33,606 nucleotides of DNA from Bacteroidales bacterium (GTDB lineage: Bacteria > Bacteroidota > Bacteroidia > Bacteroidales > UBA932): NCBI GenBank assembly GCA_017625725.1, contig JAGAKH010000025.1, forward strand, positions 1 through 33,606, in the 5' to 3' direction. A program made the translations under genes and the position numbers. Positions 8,034-16,916 of this stretch are shown one piece after another. Position 1 is the first letter of the stretch, and each line of letters starts with the position of its first letter. Under the pieces are notes generated by a model. It worked only from the letters and a program-made list of their open reading frames with translations, searched no databases and was not told the DNA's origin.

Positions 8034-9533
8034 TCACTTTGAAGAACCTTTGTACATGATCTTGAAAGAGAGACCGGCAGAATTCCGGTAAAGTTCTCCG
8101 AAATCGCCATATGCACCGATCCGCAGGATCATTGGAAGATCTGTCACTTGTTTTCCGAGTTCAAGCTCGAAAGCAAGTGACATTTGCCATGGCCTTGTGT
8201 TGAAGAATGAATCGGAAGGATTGCCGAAGGCCCCCCAGTTGGAACTGTATGTAGCCTTGAACATATACGGGAGATCGCCGATAAGGCCCTTAAGACCGAG
8301 ATGATGTCCTCTTATACGATTGTTTTCAATCCTCTTCACCACTCCCTCCGGCCCTGGCTCCTGAGCAAGAATCAAAGGAAGACCTAAAGACTTCCCATAA
8401 TAAGTCCAGCCCGACCGATATTCTCCATTGTGGAAATAATTATCTCTTCCACCGATGACAATCCTTCCATAATAGAAATCATCCGGATCCTGCCAGTAAT
8501 TATCTACATCTTCCGGATATACAGTAGTCATCTCCTCCTCTGTAGCAGGACGGTCATGAACGTCACCGGACTGCCATGTAGTATGCACGTACTCATAGAT
8601 GACATCCGTAACCAGTGCCTTCCTTTCATTCAAGGCTAAAGACAAGGTATATACTCCGTCCGGAGCATTCTGGATACGTATCATCGTTCTTCCATCCTCA
8701 AAAGGCAAGTCATACTGGAAAGTCATCACAAAATCGGAAGCACGCCACCTCAGACGCAGAAACTCCCTGCCGAGATGATTTCCCAGTGCATTCTGCCGGT
8801 CTGAATCAGTTGCATCATTTCCGCCTGGAAGAGCAAACATTACACGGTAGTAATCCTTCCATGAAGATGGTCTTTGCCCCAGGTCACGGGACACTCCGCC
8901 CCATTGGACCCAATGATCGATTCCAAATTCCAGATCAACCTTTCTGCCAAGCGCGAGCTTGAAAGCCAAAGACTTGTTATGGACCAGGGTTCCCATGGTC
9001 CATCTTTCATCCATCATCTTGTATTGAGCAAGATTTCCCTTGACTCCAAACCAATGTCCCTTCTCGAAATAGATCCAGTCAGACCACAGGTTCACCCCCG
9101 GGAGTTCTCTTGCATACCCGGAATATATTATATTGCCACCGGTCAACGACAGATCACCGAAATCCCTCCTCCGTGGCTTGATTCCCACATCAGCATGCAA
9201 CATCCTCCAGCCGGCGGACAGATAAAGCCTGTTGATCATCCCTCCTGCAGAAGGCAAGGGATCACCCTTGGACAGAGTACCGACAAGATCTGCACCTGCA
9301 CCAACATAAAAACCGTCCCAAAAATCATAGGACAGATCCGCACCAGCTGTAACAAGAGCAGATGATGTTGAAGGCATGCATCCTCCAAGGACAGTCCTGG
9401 ACCAGAAAGGAAGCACAGAGCCCGATCCGGCTGACATTCCATATGATGTATTCCATTCAGACTTGAAGTCACCGGCAAAAGAGCACAGGGTGTGTGCCAG
9501 TGCAATAATTATAATGATTCCTTTTACCTTCAT
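8034..9533 (-). CDS. Outer-membrane beta-barrel, capsule-assembly Wzi-like
   Basis: An exported 499-residue outer-membrane protein. An N-terminal signal peptide (hydrophobic IIIIIALAHTLCSFAG) is followed by alternating aromatic and glycine-rich strands. The stretch LSLTGGNIIYSGYARELPG near residues 128-146 resembles the conserved region of the Caps_assemb_Wzi family, whose E. coli member binds capsule at the cell surface. There are no capsule genes nearby, so a capsule role is not supported by context. It lies between hutU and hutH on the opposite strand, convergent with hutU and divergent from hutH. Alternative: another porin-like barrel of unknown ligand. Confidence 0.72.
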   Translation of the reverse strand: MKVKGIIIIIALAHTLCSFAGDFKSEWNTSYGMSAGSGSVLPFWSRTVLGGCMPSTSSALVTAGADLSYDFWDGFYVGAGADLVGTLSKGDPLPSAGGMINRLYLSAGWRMLHADVGIKPRRRDFGDLSLTGGNIIYSGYARELPGVNLWSDWIYFEKGHWFGVKGNLAQYKMMDERWTMGTLVHNKSLAFKLALGRKVDLEFGIDHWVQWGGVSRDLGQRPSSWKDYYRVMFALPGGNDATDSDRQNALGNHLGREFLRLRWRASDFVMTFQYDLPFEDGRTMIRIQNAPDGVYTLSLALNERKALVTDVIYEYVHTTWQSGDVHDRPATEEEMTTVYPEDVDNYWQDPDDFYYGRIVIGGRDNYFHNGEYRSGWTYYGKSLGLPLILAQEPGPEGVVKRIENNRIRGHHLGLKGLIGDLPYMFKATYSSNWGAFGNPSDSFFNTRPWQMSLAFELELGKQVTDLPMILRIGAYGDFGELYRNSAGLSFKIMYKGSSK

Positions 9534-9555
9534 CCATGTTTAATTAAGATAGGGA

Positions 9556-9563
9556 CAAAGGTA
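9556..9563 (-). promoter_or_regulatory. Candidate -7 box (TACCTTTG) for the Wzi-like gene
   Basis: The complement reads TACCTTTG, matching TAnnTTTG, 23 bases before the Wzi-like start. It forms a divergent pair with the hutH box at 9587-9594. No convincing -33 element is seen. Confidence 0.5.
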
Positions 9564-9586
9564 ATCATAAACTCCACCATTTTTTA

Positions 9587-9594
9587 TATCTTTG
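9587..9594 (+). promoter_or_regulatory. Candidate -7 box (TATCTTTG) for hutH-hutI
   Basis: Matches TAnnTTTG 24 bases before the hutH start. The two boxes of the divergent 84-bp region are about 24 bases apart, so both genes could share one operator. The -33 region is weak. Confidence 0.55.
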
Positions 9595-9617
9595 TATGAT
9601 TTTTAAAACTCCCGAAC

Positions 9618-11090
9618 ATGGATCACATAATTTCGCACGACAGACTAAGTATCGAAAAAGTACAGGAAATCATTACATCCGGCGCCCATCTGACCTTGGG
9701 CAGACAAGCTGAAGAAGCTATCATCAAATGCAGAAGATTCCTCGACAGCAAGATGGAAGATATAGGCAGACCAGTATACGGAGTCACCACCGGATTCGGC
9801 TCCCTCTGCAACATCACAATTCCTGCTGAAGATCTTTCCCAACTGCAACATAACCTTGTAATGTCACATGCCTGCGGAACAGGAGAGTCAGTCCGTCCGG
9901 AAATTGTAAAGTTGATGCTTCTCCTGAAGATCCAGTCACTTTCCTACGGTTACTCAGGTGTACAGCTTGAAACAGTACTCAGATTGATAGACATGTTCAA
10001 TAACGACATTCTTCCTGTAGTATATCAGCAGGGTTCGCTTGGAGCATCAGGAGACCTGGCACCCCTCGCACACATGTGCCTGCCGTTAATAGGATTGGGA
10101 GAAGTCATCTACAATGGAGAAAAAAGACAGGCTGCAGAACTTTGGAAAGAACTCGGGTGGGAACCTATAACCCTTAAATCAAAAGAGGGTCTTGCCCTGC
10201 TTAACGGAACACAGTTCATGAGTGCCCACGCCGTGTGGTCACTGATTCAGGCTGAGAGACTTTCTGACTGGGCAGACAGAATAGGAGCTCTCTCTCTCGA
10301 GGCATACGACGGCAGAATCGAACCATTCTACCCTCAGGTTCATGAAGTAAGAGCCCATAAAGGACAGATAGAAACAGCCGCAAGATTCAGGCAGCTGCTC
10401 GAAGGCAGTGAAATAATAAGACAGAAAAAGGTCCATGTCCAGGACCCTTATTCCTTCCGATGCATTCCGCAGGTTCACGGAGCTTCAAAGGACACCATCC
10501 GCTACGTAAAATCTGTAATTGAAATCGAAATAAACAGTGCGACGGACAACCCGACAGTATTCCCGGATGAAGACCTTATCATATCTGCGGGAAACTTCCA
10601 CGGCCAACCGATCGCCATTCCTATGGACATGCTTACAATCGCTCTTTCCGAGCTTGCAAACATCTCGGAGAGACGTATCTACAAACTGATTTCCGGTCAG
10701 AGAGGTCTTCCTAATTTCCTTGTTGCTAAACCTGGTCTTAACAGCGGCTTCATGATTCCGCAATACACTGCCGCATCGATTGTAAGCCAAAGCAAAGGCC
10801 TCTGTATGCCTGCATCTGCAGACTCGATACCATCATCACAAGGTCAGGAAGACCACGTCAGCATGGGAGCAAATGCAGCAACAAAACTTGTCCGCGTTGT
10901 AGAAAACACTGAAAGAGTTCTTGCAATCGAACTCTTCAATGCTGCACAGGCATTTGAATTCCGCCGCCCGCTCCGTTCATCGTGGGAACTTGAAAAGATG
11001 TTTGCAAAATACCGCAAAGTTGTTCCATTCATCGACGACGACCGCTACATGCATCCTCTGATCGAGAAGTCAATTGAGTTCCTCAGATAG
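9618..11090 (+). CDS. hutH: Histidine ammonia-lyase
   Basis: First step of histidine degradation: eliminates ammonia from L-histidine to give trans-urocanate. The electrophilic MIO cofactor forms by cyclization of Ala143-Ser144-Gly145, seen here in GSLGASGDLAPLAH. Other family marks are YGVTTGFGSL near residue 54, SATDNPTVF and the SSQGQEDHVSMG stretch. The length of 490 is close to the usual 500-510. The first ATG is used and a TATCTTTG box lies just upstream. hutI follows after 12 bases, so the pair is an operon. Histidase, rather than phenylalanine or tyrosine ammonia-lyase, is favoured by the linked hutU, hutI and ftcD. Confidence 0.96.
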   Translation: MDHIISHDRLSIEKVQEIITSGAHLTLGRQAEEAIIKCRRFLDSKMEDIGRPVYGVTTGFGSLCNITIPAEDLSQLQHNLVMSHACGTGESVRPEIVKLMLLLKIQSLSYGYSGVQLETVLRLIDMFNNDILPVVYQQGSLGASGDLAPLAHMCLPLIGLGEVIYNGEKRQAAELWKELGWEPITLKSKEGLALLNGTQFMSAHAVWSLIQAERLSDWADRIGALSLEAYDGRIEPFYPQVHEVRAHKGQIETAARFRQLLEGSEIIRQKKVHVQDPYSFRCIPQVHGASKDTIRYVKSVIEIEINSATDNPTVFPDEDLIISAGNFHGQPIAIPMDMLTIALSELANISERRIYKLISGQRGLPNFLVAKPGLNSGFMIPQYTAASIVSQSKGLCMPASADSIPSSQGQEDHVSMGANAATKLVRVVENTERVLAIELFNAAQAFEFRRPLRSSWELEKMFAKYRKVVPFIDDDRYMHPLIEKSIEFLR

Positions 11091-11102
11091 GCACAATAGA
11101 CG

Positions 11103-12365
11103 ATGAAGACAATAATATACAATATCGGCACATTGGCAGGAATCCTTCCATCCGACATCAAAAAGCTGGAAGGAGACGCCATGAATCATGTAGAATGCAT
11201 CAATGATGCATATCTTATGATCGAAGACGGCATCATCACTGAATTCGGTCCCCAATCTGACATATCGAGCAGCCTGCAGGAGCAGACAGACGAAGTCGGG
11301 AAATCTGATAATATGATAGATGCAAAGGGTGGATTTGTAATGCCATGTTTCTGCGACAGCCACACCCATATTGTATATGCCGGCTGTCGTGACGGTGAAT
11401 TCAGAGACAAGATAGACGGATTGAGTTATGAAGAGATTGCCGCACGAGGAGGCGGAATCCTTAACAGTGCTGACCTGCTGCATGAAACATCAGAAGATGA
11501 ATTATACAGACAGTCCATGGAACGCGTCAACGAAATCGCACGGATGGGAACAGGAGCAGTGGAAATAAAAAGCGGATACGGGCTCACTGTAGAAGACGAG
11601 ATCAAGATGCTTAGGGTGATAAGACGCATTAAAGAGAACTCACCTCTTATAGTCAAGTCTAATTTCTTAGGTGCTCATGCCGTCGGAAGAGCCTACAAGG
11701 GGCGACAAGGAGAGTATGTAGACCTCATCTGCAACGAAATGCTGCCACGGGTAGCAGAAGAGAAGCTTGCGGATTTTGTTGATGTATTCTGCGACAAAGG
11801 ATTCTTCACAGTAGAAGAAACGGACAGGATTCTGTCTGAAGCAGCCAAATATGGAATCCAGGGAAAAATTCACGCAAACGAGCTTGATGTATCTGGCGGC
11901 GTCCAGACCGGAGTCAGGAACAAGGCACTTTCCGTCGATCATCTCGAGAAAACGACTGACGAAGAGATCAATGCCCTTAGAGGGAGCATTACAATGCCGA
12001 CCATGCTTCCCGGATGCTCATTCTTTCTTGGATTGCCATACGGAAGAGCTAAAGACTACATCAAGAGCGGACTGCCCGTAGCCCTGGCATCCGACTACAA
12101 TCCGGGATCAAGCCCTAGCGGGAACATGAGGTTCGTCATGGCACTCGGATGTATCAAAATGAAACTGACGCCTGAACAATCATTCAATGCCTGCACCATT
12201 AATTCAGCCTATGCAATGGGCGTGAGTGACATGGCCGGGTCCATAACGATCGGAAAAACGGCAAACATAATCATCACCAAGAAAATACCTTCTCTGGCAT
12301 TTATCCCATACAGTCATCAGACGCCTGTGATAGAAAAAATCATACTCAACGGAAAGGAAATATAG
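11103..12365 (+). CDS. hutI: Imidazolonepropionase
   Basis: Third step of histidine degradation: hydrolyses 4-imidazolone-5-propanoate to N-formimino-L-glutamate. It belongs to the metal-dependent amidohydrolase superfamily. The metal-binding H87-T-H89 lies in CDSHTHIVYAGCRDGEF; further landmarks are KSGYGLTVEDE, the FLGAHAVG segment, KIHANELDVSGG and ASDYNPGSSPS. The length of 420 is normal. It starts 12 bases after hutH and is co-transcribed with it. A weak hairpin follows 28 bases after the stop. Confidence 0.96.
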   Translation: MKTIIYNIGTLAGILPSDIKKLEGDAMNHVECINDAYLMIEDGIITEFGPQSDISSSLQEQTDEVGKSDNMIDAKGGFVMPCFCDSHTHIVYAGCRDGEFRDKIDGLSYEEIAARGGGILNSADLLHETSEDELYRQSMERVNEIARMGTGAVEIKSGYGLTVEDEIKMLRVIRRIKENSPLIVKSNFLGAHAVGRAYKGRQGEYVDLICNEMLPRVAEEKLADFVDVFCDKGFFTVEETDRILSEAAKYGIQGKIHANELDVSGGVQTGVRNKALSVDHLEKTTDEEINALRGSITMPTMLPGCSFFLGLPYGRAKDYIKSGLPVALASDYNPGSSPSGNMRFVMALGCIKMKLTPEQSFNACTINSAYAMGVSDMAGSITIGKTANIIITKKIPSLAFIPYSHQTPVIEKIILNGKEI

Positions 12366-12393
12366 GGACAATAAGATCATATCGTCAAAATAA

Positions 12394-12416
12394 GAGAAAA
12401 ATACGGCATTTTTCTT
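12394..12416 (+). terminator. Weak hairpin after hutI
   Basis: A 7-bp stem, GAAAAAT with ATTTTTC (12396-12402/12408-12414), around an ACGGC loop. It is A/T-rich and of low stability. It is a plausible but weak terminator and overlaps the -33 region of the ferritin promoter. Confidence 0.4.
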
Positions 12417-12445
12417 GCATAATTGAGATTTTATTTCTAATTTTG
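12415..12445 (+). promoter_or_regulatory. Ferritin promoter (TTG, 20-base spacer, TAATTTTG)
   Basis: TTG at 12415-12417 is followed after 20 bases by TAATTTTG at 12438-12445. This fits the Bacteroidota -33/-7 pattern, about 50 bases before the ferritin start. Confidence 0.6.
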
Positions 12446-12494
12446 AATTGTTCAAATTTAGAAAGTATAACAAAGGTTCCTAATACAATTGATT

Positions 12495-12974
12495 ATGATT
12501 ACTACAAAATTACAGAAAGCGATCAACGACCAGATCACAGCTGAATTATGGTCTTCAAACCTCTACCTCCAGATGTCTTACTTCCTCAAAAGCCAGGGCT
12601 GGGACGGCTTTGCACACTGGATGTCACTTCAGGCTGAAGAAGAGAGAGAGCACGCAACAAAGATGGCCGACTACATGACAGACAGAGGCGGCACCGTAAA
12701 ACTTCAGATGATTGATGTTGTCCCTGAAGGATGGGGATCGGTTCTTGAAATCTTCGAGCATGCCTACAGCCATGAATGCAAAGTATCTAAAATGATTGAC
12801 ACACTGGTAGGACTATCCAGCGAAGAAAAAGACTACGCGACAGAAAACTTCTTCCGAACATTTGTGGACGAACAGGTAGAAGAGGAAGCCACAGCTTCAG
12901 GAATTGTAGACAAGCTCAAAAAAGCAGGTGAAGCAGGAATATTCTTCCTTGATGCTGAACTTGGCAAACGCTAG
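12495..12974 (+). CDS. ftnA: Ferritin, non-haem iron storage (FtnA-like)
   Basis: Iron-storage protein that oxidizes Fe(II) and mineralizes iron within a 24-subunit cytoplasmic shell. The 159-residue four-helix bundle carries the ferroxidase ligands: Glu in the first helix (ITAELWSSNLYLQMSYF), the E-x-x-H pair in EEEREHATKM, and the Glu-rich VDEQVEEEATA segment of helix D. I place the start at ATG 12495 rather than the in-frame TTG at 12489; this gives the N-terminus MITTKLQKAI usual for the family. It is a single-gene unit with its own promoter and terminator. Confidence 0.95.
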   Translation: MITTKLQKAINDQITAELWSSNLYLQMSYFLKSQGWDGFAHWMSLQAEEEREHATKMADYMTDRGGTVKLQMIDVVPEGWGSVLEIFEHAYSHECKVSKMIDTLVGLSSEEKDYATENFFRTFVDEQVEEEATASGIVDKLKKAGEAGIFFLDAELGKR

Positions 12975-13014
12975 ACGACAAAACCTGAAATCAGACAGAA
13001 TACAATAAATAGAT

Positions 13015-13041
13015 GAAGGCGACTAATAAGTCGCCTTCTTT
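13015..13041 (+). terminator. Terminator after ferritin
   Basis: A perfect 10-bp stem (13015-13024 with 13029-13038) and a 4-base loop, followed by a short T-rich run. It lies 40 bases after the ferritin stop. Confidence 0.85.
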
Positions 13042-13059
13042 CGTATTTATATGGATATG

Positions 13060-13137
13060 ACGACAGTGGCGGTAGGGTAAGTTTGGCTTGGTTCCGTCGG
13101 AACTAGTTCCGACTTCATCCCTCCCACGACTTTGTCG
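13060..13137. repeat. Palindromic intergenic sequence
   Basis: Holds a perfect 18-bp palindrome, GTCGGAACTAGTTCCGAC, at 13096-13113. A further GTTCC at 13091-13095 can pair alternatively with GGAAC at 13099-13103. A weaker outer complementarity joins GTGGCGGTAGGG (about 13067-13078) with CCCTCCCAC (about 13120-13128). It lies between two facing terminators and has no convincing ORF. It could be a REP-like repeat, a regulator site or a small structured RNA. Confidence 0.45.
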
Positions 13138-13189
13138 CAAGAGACATCATGGCACAGACAAGATCTGACGGAAGTTGTGAGAGAAAATA

Positions 13190-13224
13190 AAACACAAAAA
13201 AGAGGTCGGCAATTTGCCGACCTC
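13190..13224 (-). terminator. Terminator after the coiled-coil lipoprotein gene
   Basis: A perfect 11-bp inverted repeat (13202-13212 with 13214-13224). On the - strand it is followed by TTTTTTGTGTTTT. It lies 22 bases beyond the stop of the 1208-residue lipoprotein gene and ends the OmpA-lipoprotein operon. Confidence 0.92.
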
Positions 13225-13245
13225 AATCATTATATAATCATTTGA

Positions 13246-16200
13246 TTATTTTGCGGAAGCCTTGAACTGTACAGTTACATTAACCTTGTGAACCTCACCT
13301 GCATGGTACTTGTGCTCGAACGATACAACTACGTCAGCGAAGTAATCAACGTTAAGAGATCCATCATCGGCAACAAGAGTCAACTTATTAGTAGTATTAT
13401 CGAATGAATACTTACTTCTTGCGATGTTGATCTTCTTGTCACCCTCCATGTAGTAAACTGGAGTATCGTAATCAAGCTCTACAACAACATCACCGAATGC
13501 AGCCTTGAAATTAGCAACATTAGTACCATTCTTGAAGTTAGCTACAGCAGTCTGGAGTACATTTGCTGAATTATAACCAGTAGCATACTTGATGGTTACA
13601 TTATCAAGAACGTGAACTGTTGTAGGGTAACCAGGAGCACGCTGAGCAACAACGTTACCGCTGTTCTTGAACTCAAGGATAGGATCGACAGTGTAAAGAA
13701 CTACCTCAACAGTGTTAAGAGCATAACCGTTAACCTTAAGAGTAGCCTTAAGTGGAATCTCAAGACCTTCGAAAGTACCCCAAGAGAACTGAGTCTGAGC
13801 GATAGAGTTGTAAGTAGCAACATCATCCTTAGCTACAACATCAGCAGTAGCATTAAGAGGTGTACCATTAGCAGCAACAAAGTCAACAGTGAGCTTATGA
13901 TCCTTCTGGATGTCGCCTGTTACAGCAAAGTACTTATCAAGGAATGAGTCATCAATAAGATAAGCGTTACCAGCACCATCGATTCTACCATTTACATGAA
14001 CCTTACCATCCTTAACATAGTCAGTTGAAGGAATAAGGGCGTAAAGCTTAGTAAGATCCTGAAGTGTACCAGTGATCTTGACATTGTACTTGATACCCCA
14101 CTTATCTGTAAGTGTAGCAGTGATAGTGTTCTCACCTTCTGCAAGCTGTGACTGATAGATTCGTGCGTTAACAAGACCAATAATGTTGTTAAGAACTCCT
14201 GTCTTACCGTTAACTGAAGGAGCATCACCAGCTTCGTAATTAGCTACCCAATCAGAAGTATGTGCCTCCCAAGCCTTAACTGCATCAGCAGCAACAGTCA
14301 CACCAAGATAGTTATACTCACCTTCAGTGAATACCTTGAATGCAGCGTCGATTACATTAACAGGAGCTTCGAATGTGCCGCTAGCAGTCATCTTGAACTC
14401 ACCAGCGTTGATATTTACTGGGAACTCAGTAGGGAGCATAGTAAGCTTGAAGATCATGTTAGTAGTAAGATCTACATGCTGTACAGGGTTAGTAGAAGTG
14501 TAGACTACCTTGTACTCGTTGTTCCATGCATATGCACCTGCAAGGATAGTGAACTCAGCGATTTCGCCAGCCTTAGTACCAAAATCAGAAACGATGAACT
14601 TAGATGTAAGATCAGCATTCTCAACCCACTCACCAGCTGCATTCTTCACATAAACAGCCTTCTTCCAATCCTTAAGAGGAGCCTTGTTCTCAAGAAGATC
14701 CTTGATAGGCATGTCACCGATACCTGAGTAAGGGATAGCCTCGATTACGAGATCCTGGTCGTAGTTAGCAGCGTCTGAAAGTTCCTCAGCAAGAGCAGCA
14801 GTCCACTTGATCTCAGTGTAAACGCCATCCTCGTACTCAGTACCAACATTCGCAGTAAGCTTAGCATTTGAAAGAACTACATCATAAGTAAGAGTAAGAA
14901 CAACTGTACCAACAGTATACTGATACTCAAATGTCATCTTCTTACCAACATTAGAGAAATCAACGCCTTCATGAATCCTTACATTATAAGTAAAGTCAGG
15001 ATCTTCATCAATAATGAACATTTTACCAAGATCAAGATGTTCTGTTCCCTGACCGATGTAGTCTGTATAGAAACCACCAATGATTGCTTTCTGCTCTGCC
15101 TCTACATCATAACCAAGCTGAGCCATCTGCTCAAGTGTGAGGTAAGGCTGCTGTGCAGGGAGTGCACTCATGATCTCATCGTTATCGATTGTGAAACCAA
15201 GGATAGGAGCAACTGTTGACTGAACAGTCTCAGTGTCGTTGCAAGCAATCTCCTTAGTGATAACCTTGTTATTGGCAAGGGCAGCAGGGTTTTCGTTTTC
15301 TACTGCATCGTATGGCAGATAAAGAGCAGCCTCGAACTCAGCAGCAGTACCAGCTACGAAGTTAGTATACTCTGAAGAACGGTTGTTGCTTCCGTCGTTA
15401 AGAAGGATAGCAGCACTGTATGAAATGTCAGTTGACTGAACACCTGCATTTGTTGCGATCTGCTGACCACCGAGGAAGAATTCAGGAGCGAAGTTCTTTG
15501 GAAGAACAGTCACTACAAGATAGTCCTCCTTAGCCTCTACATTGAGGATTTCAAGATCAGCCTCTGCCTCAGCCTTAGTGCGAACTGCTACAGGCTCAAC
15601 CTCGAAGTCAACGATACCATTCTCATCAGCCCATGCAGTAGCAACTTCCTGAGCAGCAACTGCAGCCTCTACGCCTGGATTAGCGTATACGCGATACTTA
15701 AGAACTGAAGCCTTAGGAAGGATAGCAAATGAAGCAGCATTCTTACCTATGAGAGCCCAATCAAGAGTAGCCTTTCCGTCGTTGTAATCTGGAACATAAA
15801 CGAGGCTCTGGATACGGTTCTGGAAAGCGAGCTCTACATCGCTGATATAGTTGAAGAGGTTTCCAACTGAAGCCTCAACCTGAGTAAGTCTCTCATTGAT
15901 ACCCTGAGTGTACTGAGTGAGCTCATCAATAGCATCTGCATGACCCTGAATGAGCTGAGCAAGGAGGTTAACCTGCTCGTTGATCATTTCAGCAAGGTTT
16001 GCTTCATTCTGCTTGAGAGTTTCAATCTCACCCTCAAGAGTGTTCACGAGGTTAGAAAGCTGTGTGAATCCCTGCTCGTTTGTCGCGAGTCTCTCCTCGA
16101 GAACCTCTACATAAGCCTCATATGCTTCAATGTGTGCTGCAAGACCAGAGTTTGCAGCTGCAGCAGATGCAGTAGCAGCATTGAGAACAGTTACAAGAGT

Positions 16201-16872
16201 CTTCTCCTGTACGCCTTCTGGAGCTACGAGGTCCTCAAACTCTCCGATCTGACCCTGGAACTGGTAGCCAATTGACATTACAGTGCCGAGAACTTCCTGA
16301 AGCTGTGAAAAGAGAATCTGATCCTGCTGATCAACATACGACTTAAGAGATGTTACAGAACCCTCGAGCTTTGTAAGTTCAGTGGTAACCTGTGTCTTAT
16401 AAGCCTCAAAATCTGTTGTGTTAAGCTTACCGTCAACAGCATCCTTAAGGGTTTTGAACTGACCCTCGATTGAGGTTACATAGCCATTGACCTGCTCTAC
16501 TGTTGCATAACCCTTAAGCACCTCAGCGATTGCAGCCTGTGCATCGTTAACTGCCTTCTGAAGATCTTCCTTGCTTGCCTTGTTTGCAAGAAGGTCATCG
16601 ATTTCGCCAGAAAGCTTATCGATTTCAGTACCGATCTTGCCTTCAAGCTCCTTCTTAAGATTAGCCACAGCATCCTTAGTCTCGTAAGCAGATGCAATCT
16701 CCTGCTTGAGAGCCTCCTCAGATGCCTTCAAATCGTCTGCTGTCGACTGAGTAAGTGAATCCACTTTCTCGTCCAGCACGCGAATGTCCTCCTCAAGGTC
16801 GGTACATCCTACCATAGCTACAGCTACTCCACAGAGGAGAAGCTTGCTAAATTTAGTGAAATTGAATTTCAT
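13246..16872 (-). CDS. Large coiled-coil surface lipoprotein, function unknown
   Basis: A 1208-residue lipoprotein that I cannot assign to a known function. The signal peptide ends in MVGC (Cys23), followed by an acidic TDLEED stretch that resembles a surface-export signal of Bacteroidota lipoproteins. Residues about 25-355 are a long heptad-rich coiled coil with repeated Leu/Ile spacing and few Pro or Gly. From about 357 (VYVPDYNDGKATLDW) onward the sequence is beta-rich, looks like several Ig-like modules, and has no catalytic motif I recognise. The N-terminal layout recalls the DUF4988-type coiled-coil lipoproteins; that is a memory-based guess. It starts 44 bases after the OmpA-family gene in the same operon, suggesting a joint envelope structure. 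Alternatives: adhesin or S-layer-like surface protein. Confidence 0.85.
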   Translation of the reverse strand: MKFNFTKFSKLLLCGVAVAMVGCTDLEEDIRVLDEKVDSLTQSTADDLKASEEALKQEIASAYETKDAVANLKKELEGKIGTEIDKLSGEIDDLLANKASKEDLQKAVNDAQAAIAEVLKGYATVEQVNGYVTSIEGQFKTLKDAVDGKLNTTDFEAYKTQVTTELTKLEGSVTSLKSYVDQQDQILFSQLQEVLGTVMSIGYQFQGQIGEFEDLVAPEGVQEKTLVTVLNAATASAAAANSGLAAHIEAYEAYVEVLEERLATNEQGFTQLSNLVNTLEGEIETLKQNEANLAEMINEQVNLLAQLIQGHADAIDELTQYTQGINERLTQVEASVGNLFNYISDVELAFQNRIQSLVYVPDYNDGKATLDWALIGKNAASFAILPKASVLKYRVYANPGVEAAVAAQEVATAWADENGIVDFEVEPVAVRTKAEAEADLEILNVEAKEDYLVVTVLPKNFAPEFFLGGQQIATNAGVQSTDISYSAAILLNDGSNNRSSEYTNFVAGTAAEFEAALYLPYDAVENENPAALANNKVITKEIACNDTETVQSTVAPILGFTIDNDEIMSALPAQQPYLTLEQMAQLGYDVEAEQKAIIGGFYTDYIGQGTEHLDLGKMFIIDEDPDFTYNVRIHEGVDFSNVGKKMTFEYQYTVGTVVLTLTYDVVLSNAKLTANVGTEYEDGVYTEIKWTAALAEELSDAANYDQDLVIEAIPYSGIGDMPIKDLLENKAPLKDWKKAVYVKNAAGEWVENADLTSKFIVSDFGTKAGEIAEFTILAGAYAWNNEYKVVYTSTNPVQHVDLTTNMIFKLTMLPTEFPVNINAGEFKMTASGTFEAPVNVIDAAFKVFTEGEYNYLGVTVAADAVKAWEAHTSDWVANYEAGDAPSVNGKTGVLNNIIGLVNARIYQSQLAEGENTITATLTDKWGIKYNVKITGTLQDLTKLYALIPSTDYVKDGKVHVNGRIDGAGNAYLIDDSFLDKYFAVTGDIQKDHKLTVDFVAANGTPLNATADVVAKDDVATYNSIAQTQFSWGTFEGLEIPLKATLKVNGYALNTVEVVLYTVDPILEFKNSGNVVAQRAPGYPTTVHVLDNVTIKYATGYNSANVLQTAVANFKNGTNVANFKAAFGDVVVELDYDTPVYYMEGDKKINIARSKYSFDNTTNKLTLVADDGSLNVDYFADVVVSFEHKYHAGEVHKVNVTVQFKASAK

Positions 16873-16916
16873 AAATGGAATTGTTTGTTAATAAATAATA
16901 TATAGTACACTTAAAA

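Noticed and set aside
12489-12494. TTG start two codons before the ferritin ATG
   Set aside because: The ATG at 12495 gives the family-typical N-terminus; nothing supports the TTG.
13047-13118. 23-codon - strand ORF beginning MKSELVPTEP
   Set aside because: Too short, and it spans the palindrome and reaches the ferritin terminator region; coding cannot be supported.
13612-16275. + strand ORFs opposite the coiled-coil lipoprotein
   Set aside because: They mirror the biased codon use of the real gene and have Ser/Leu-rich nonsense composition.
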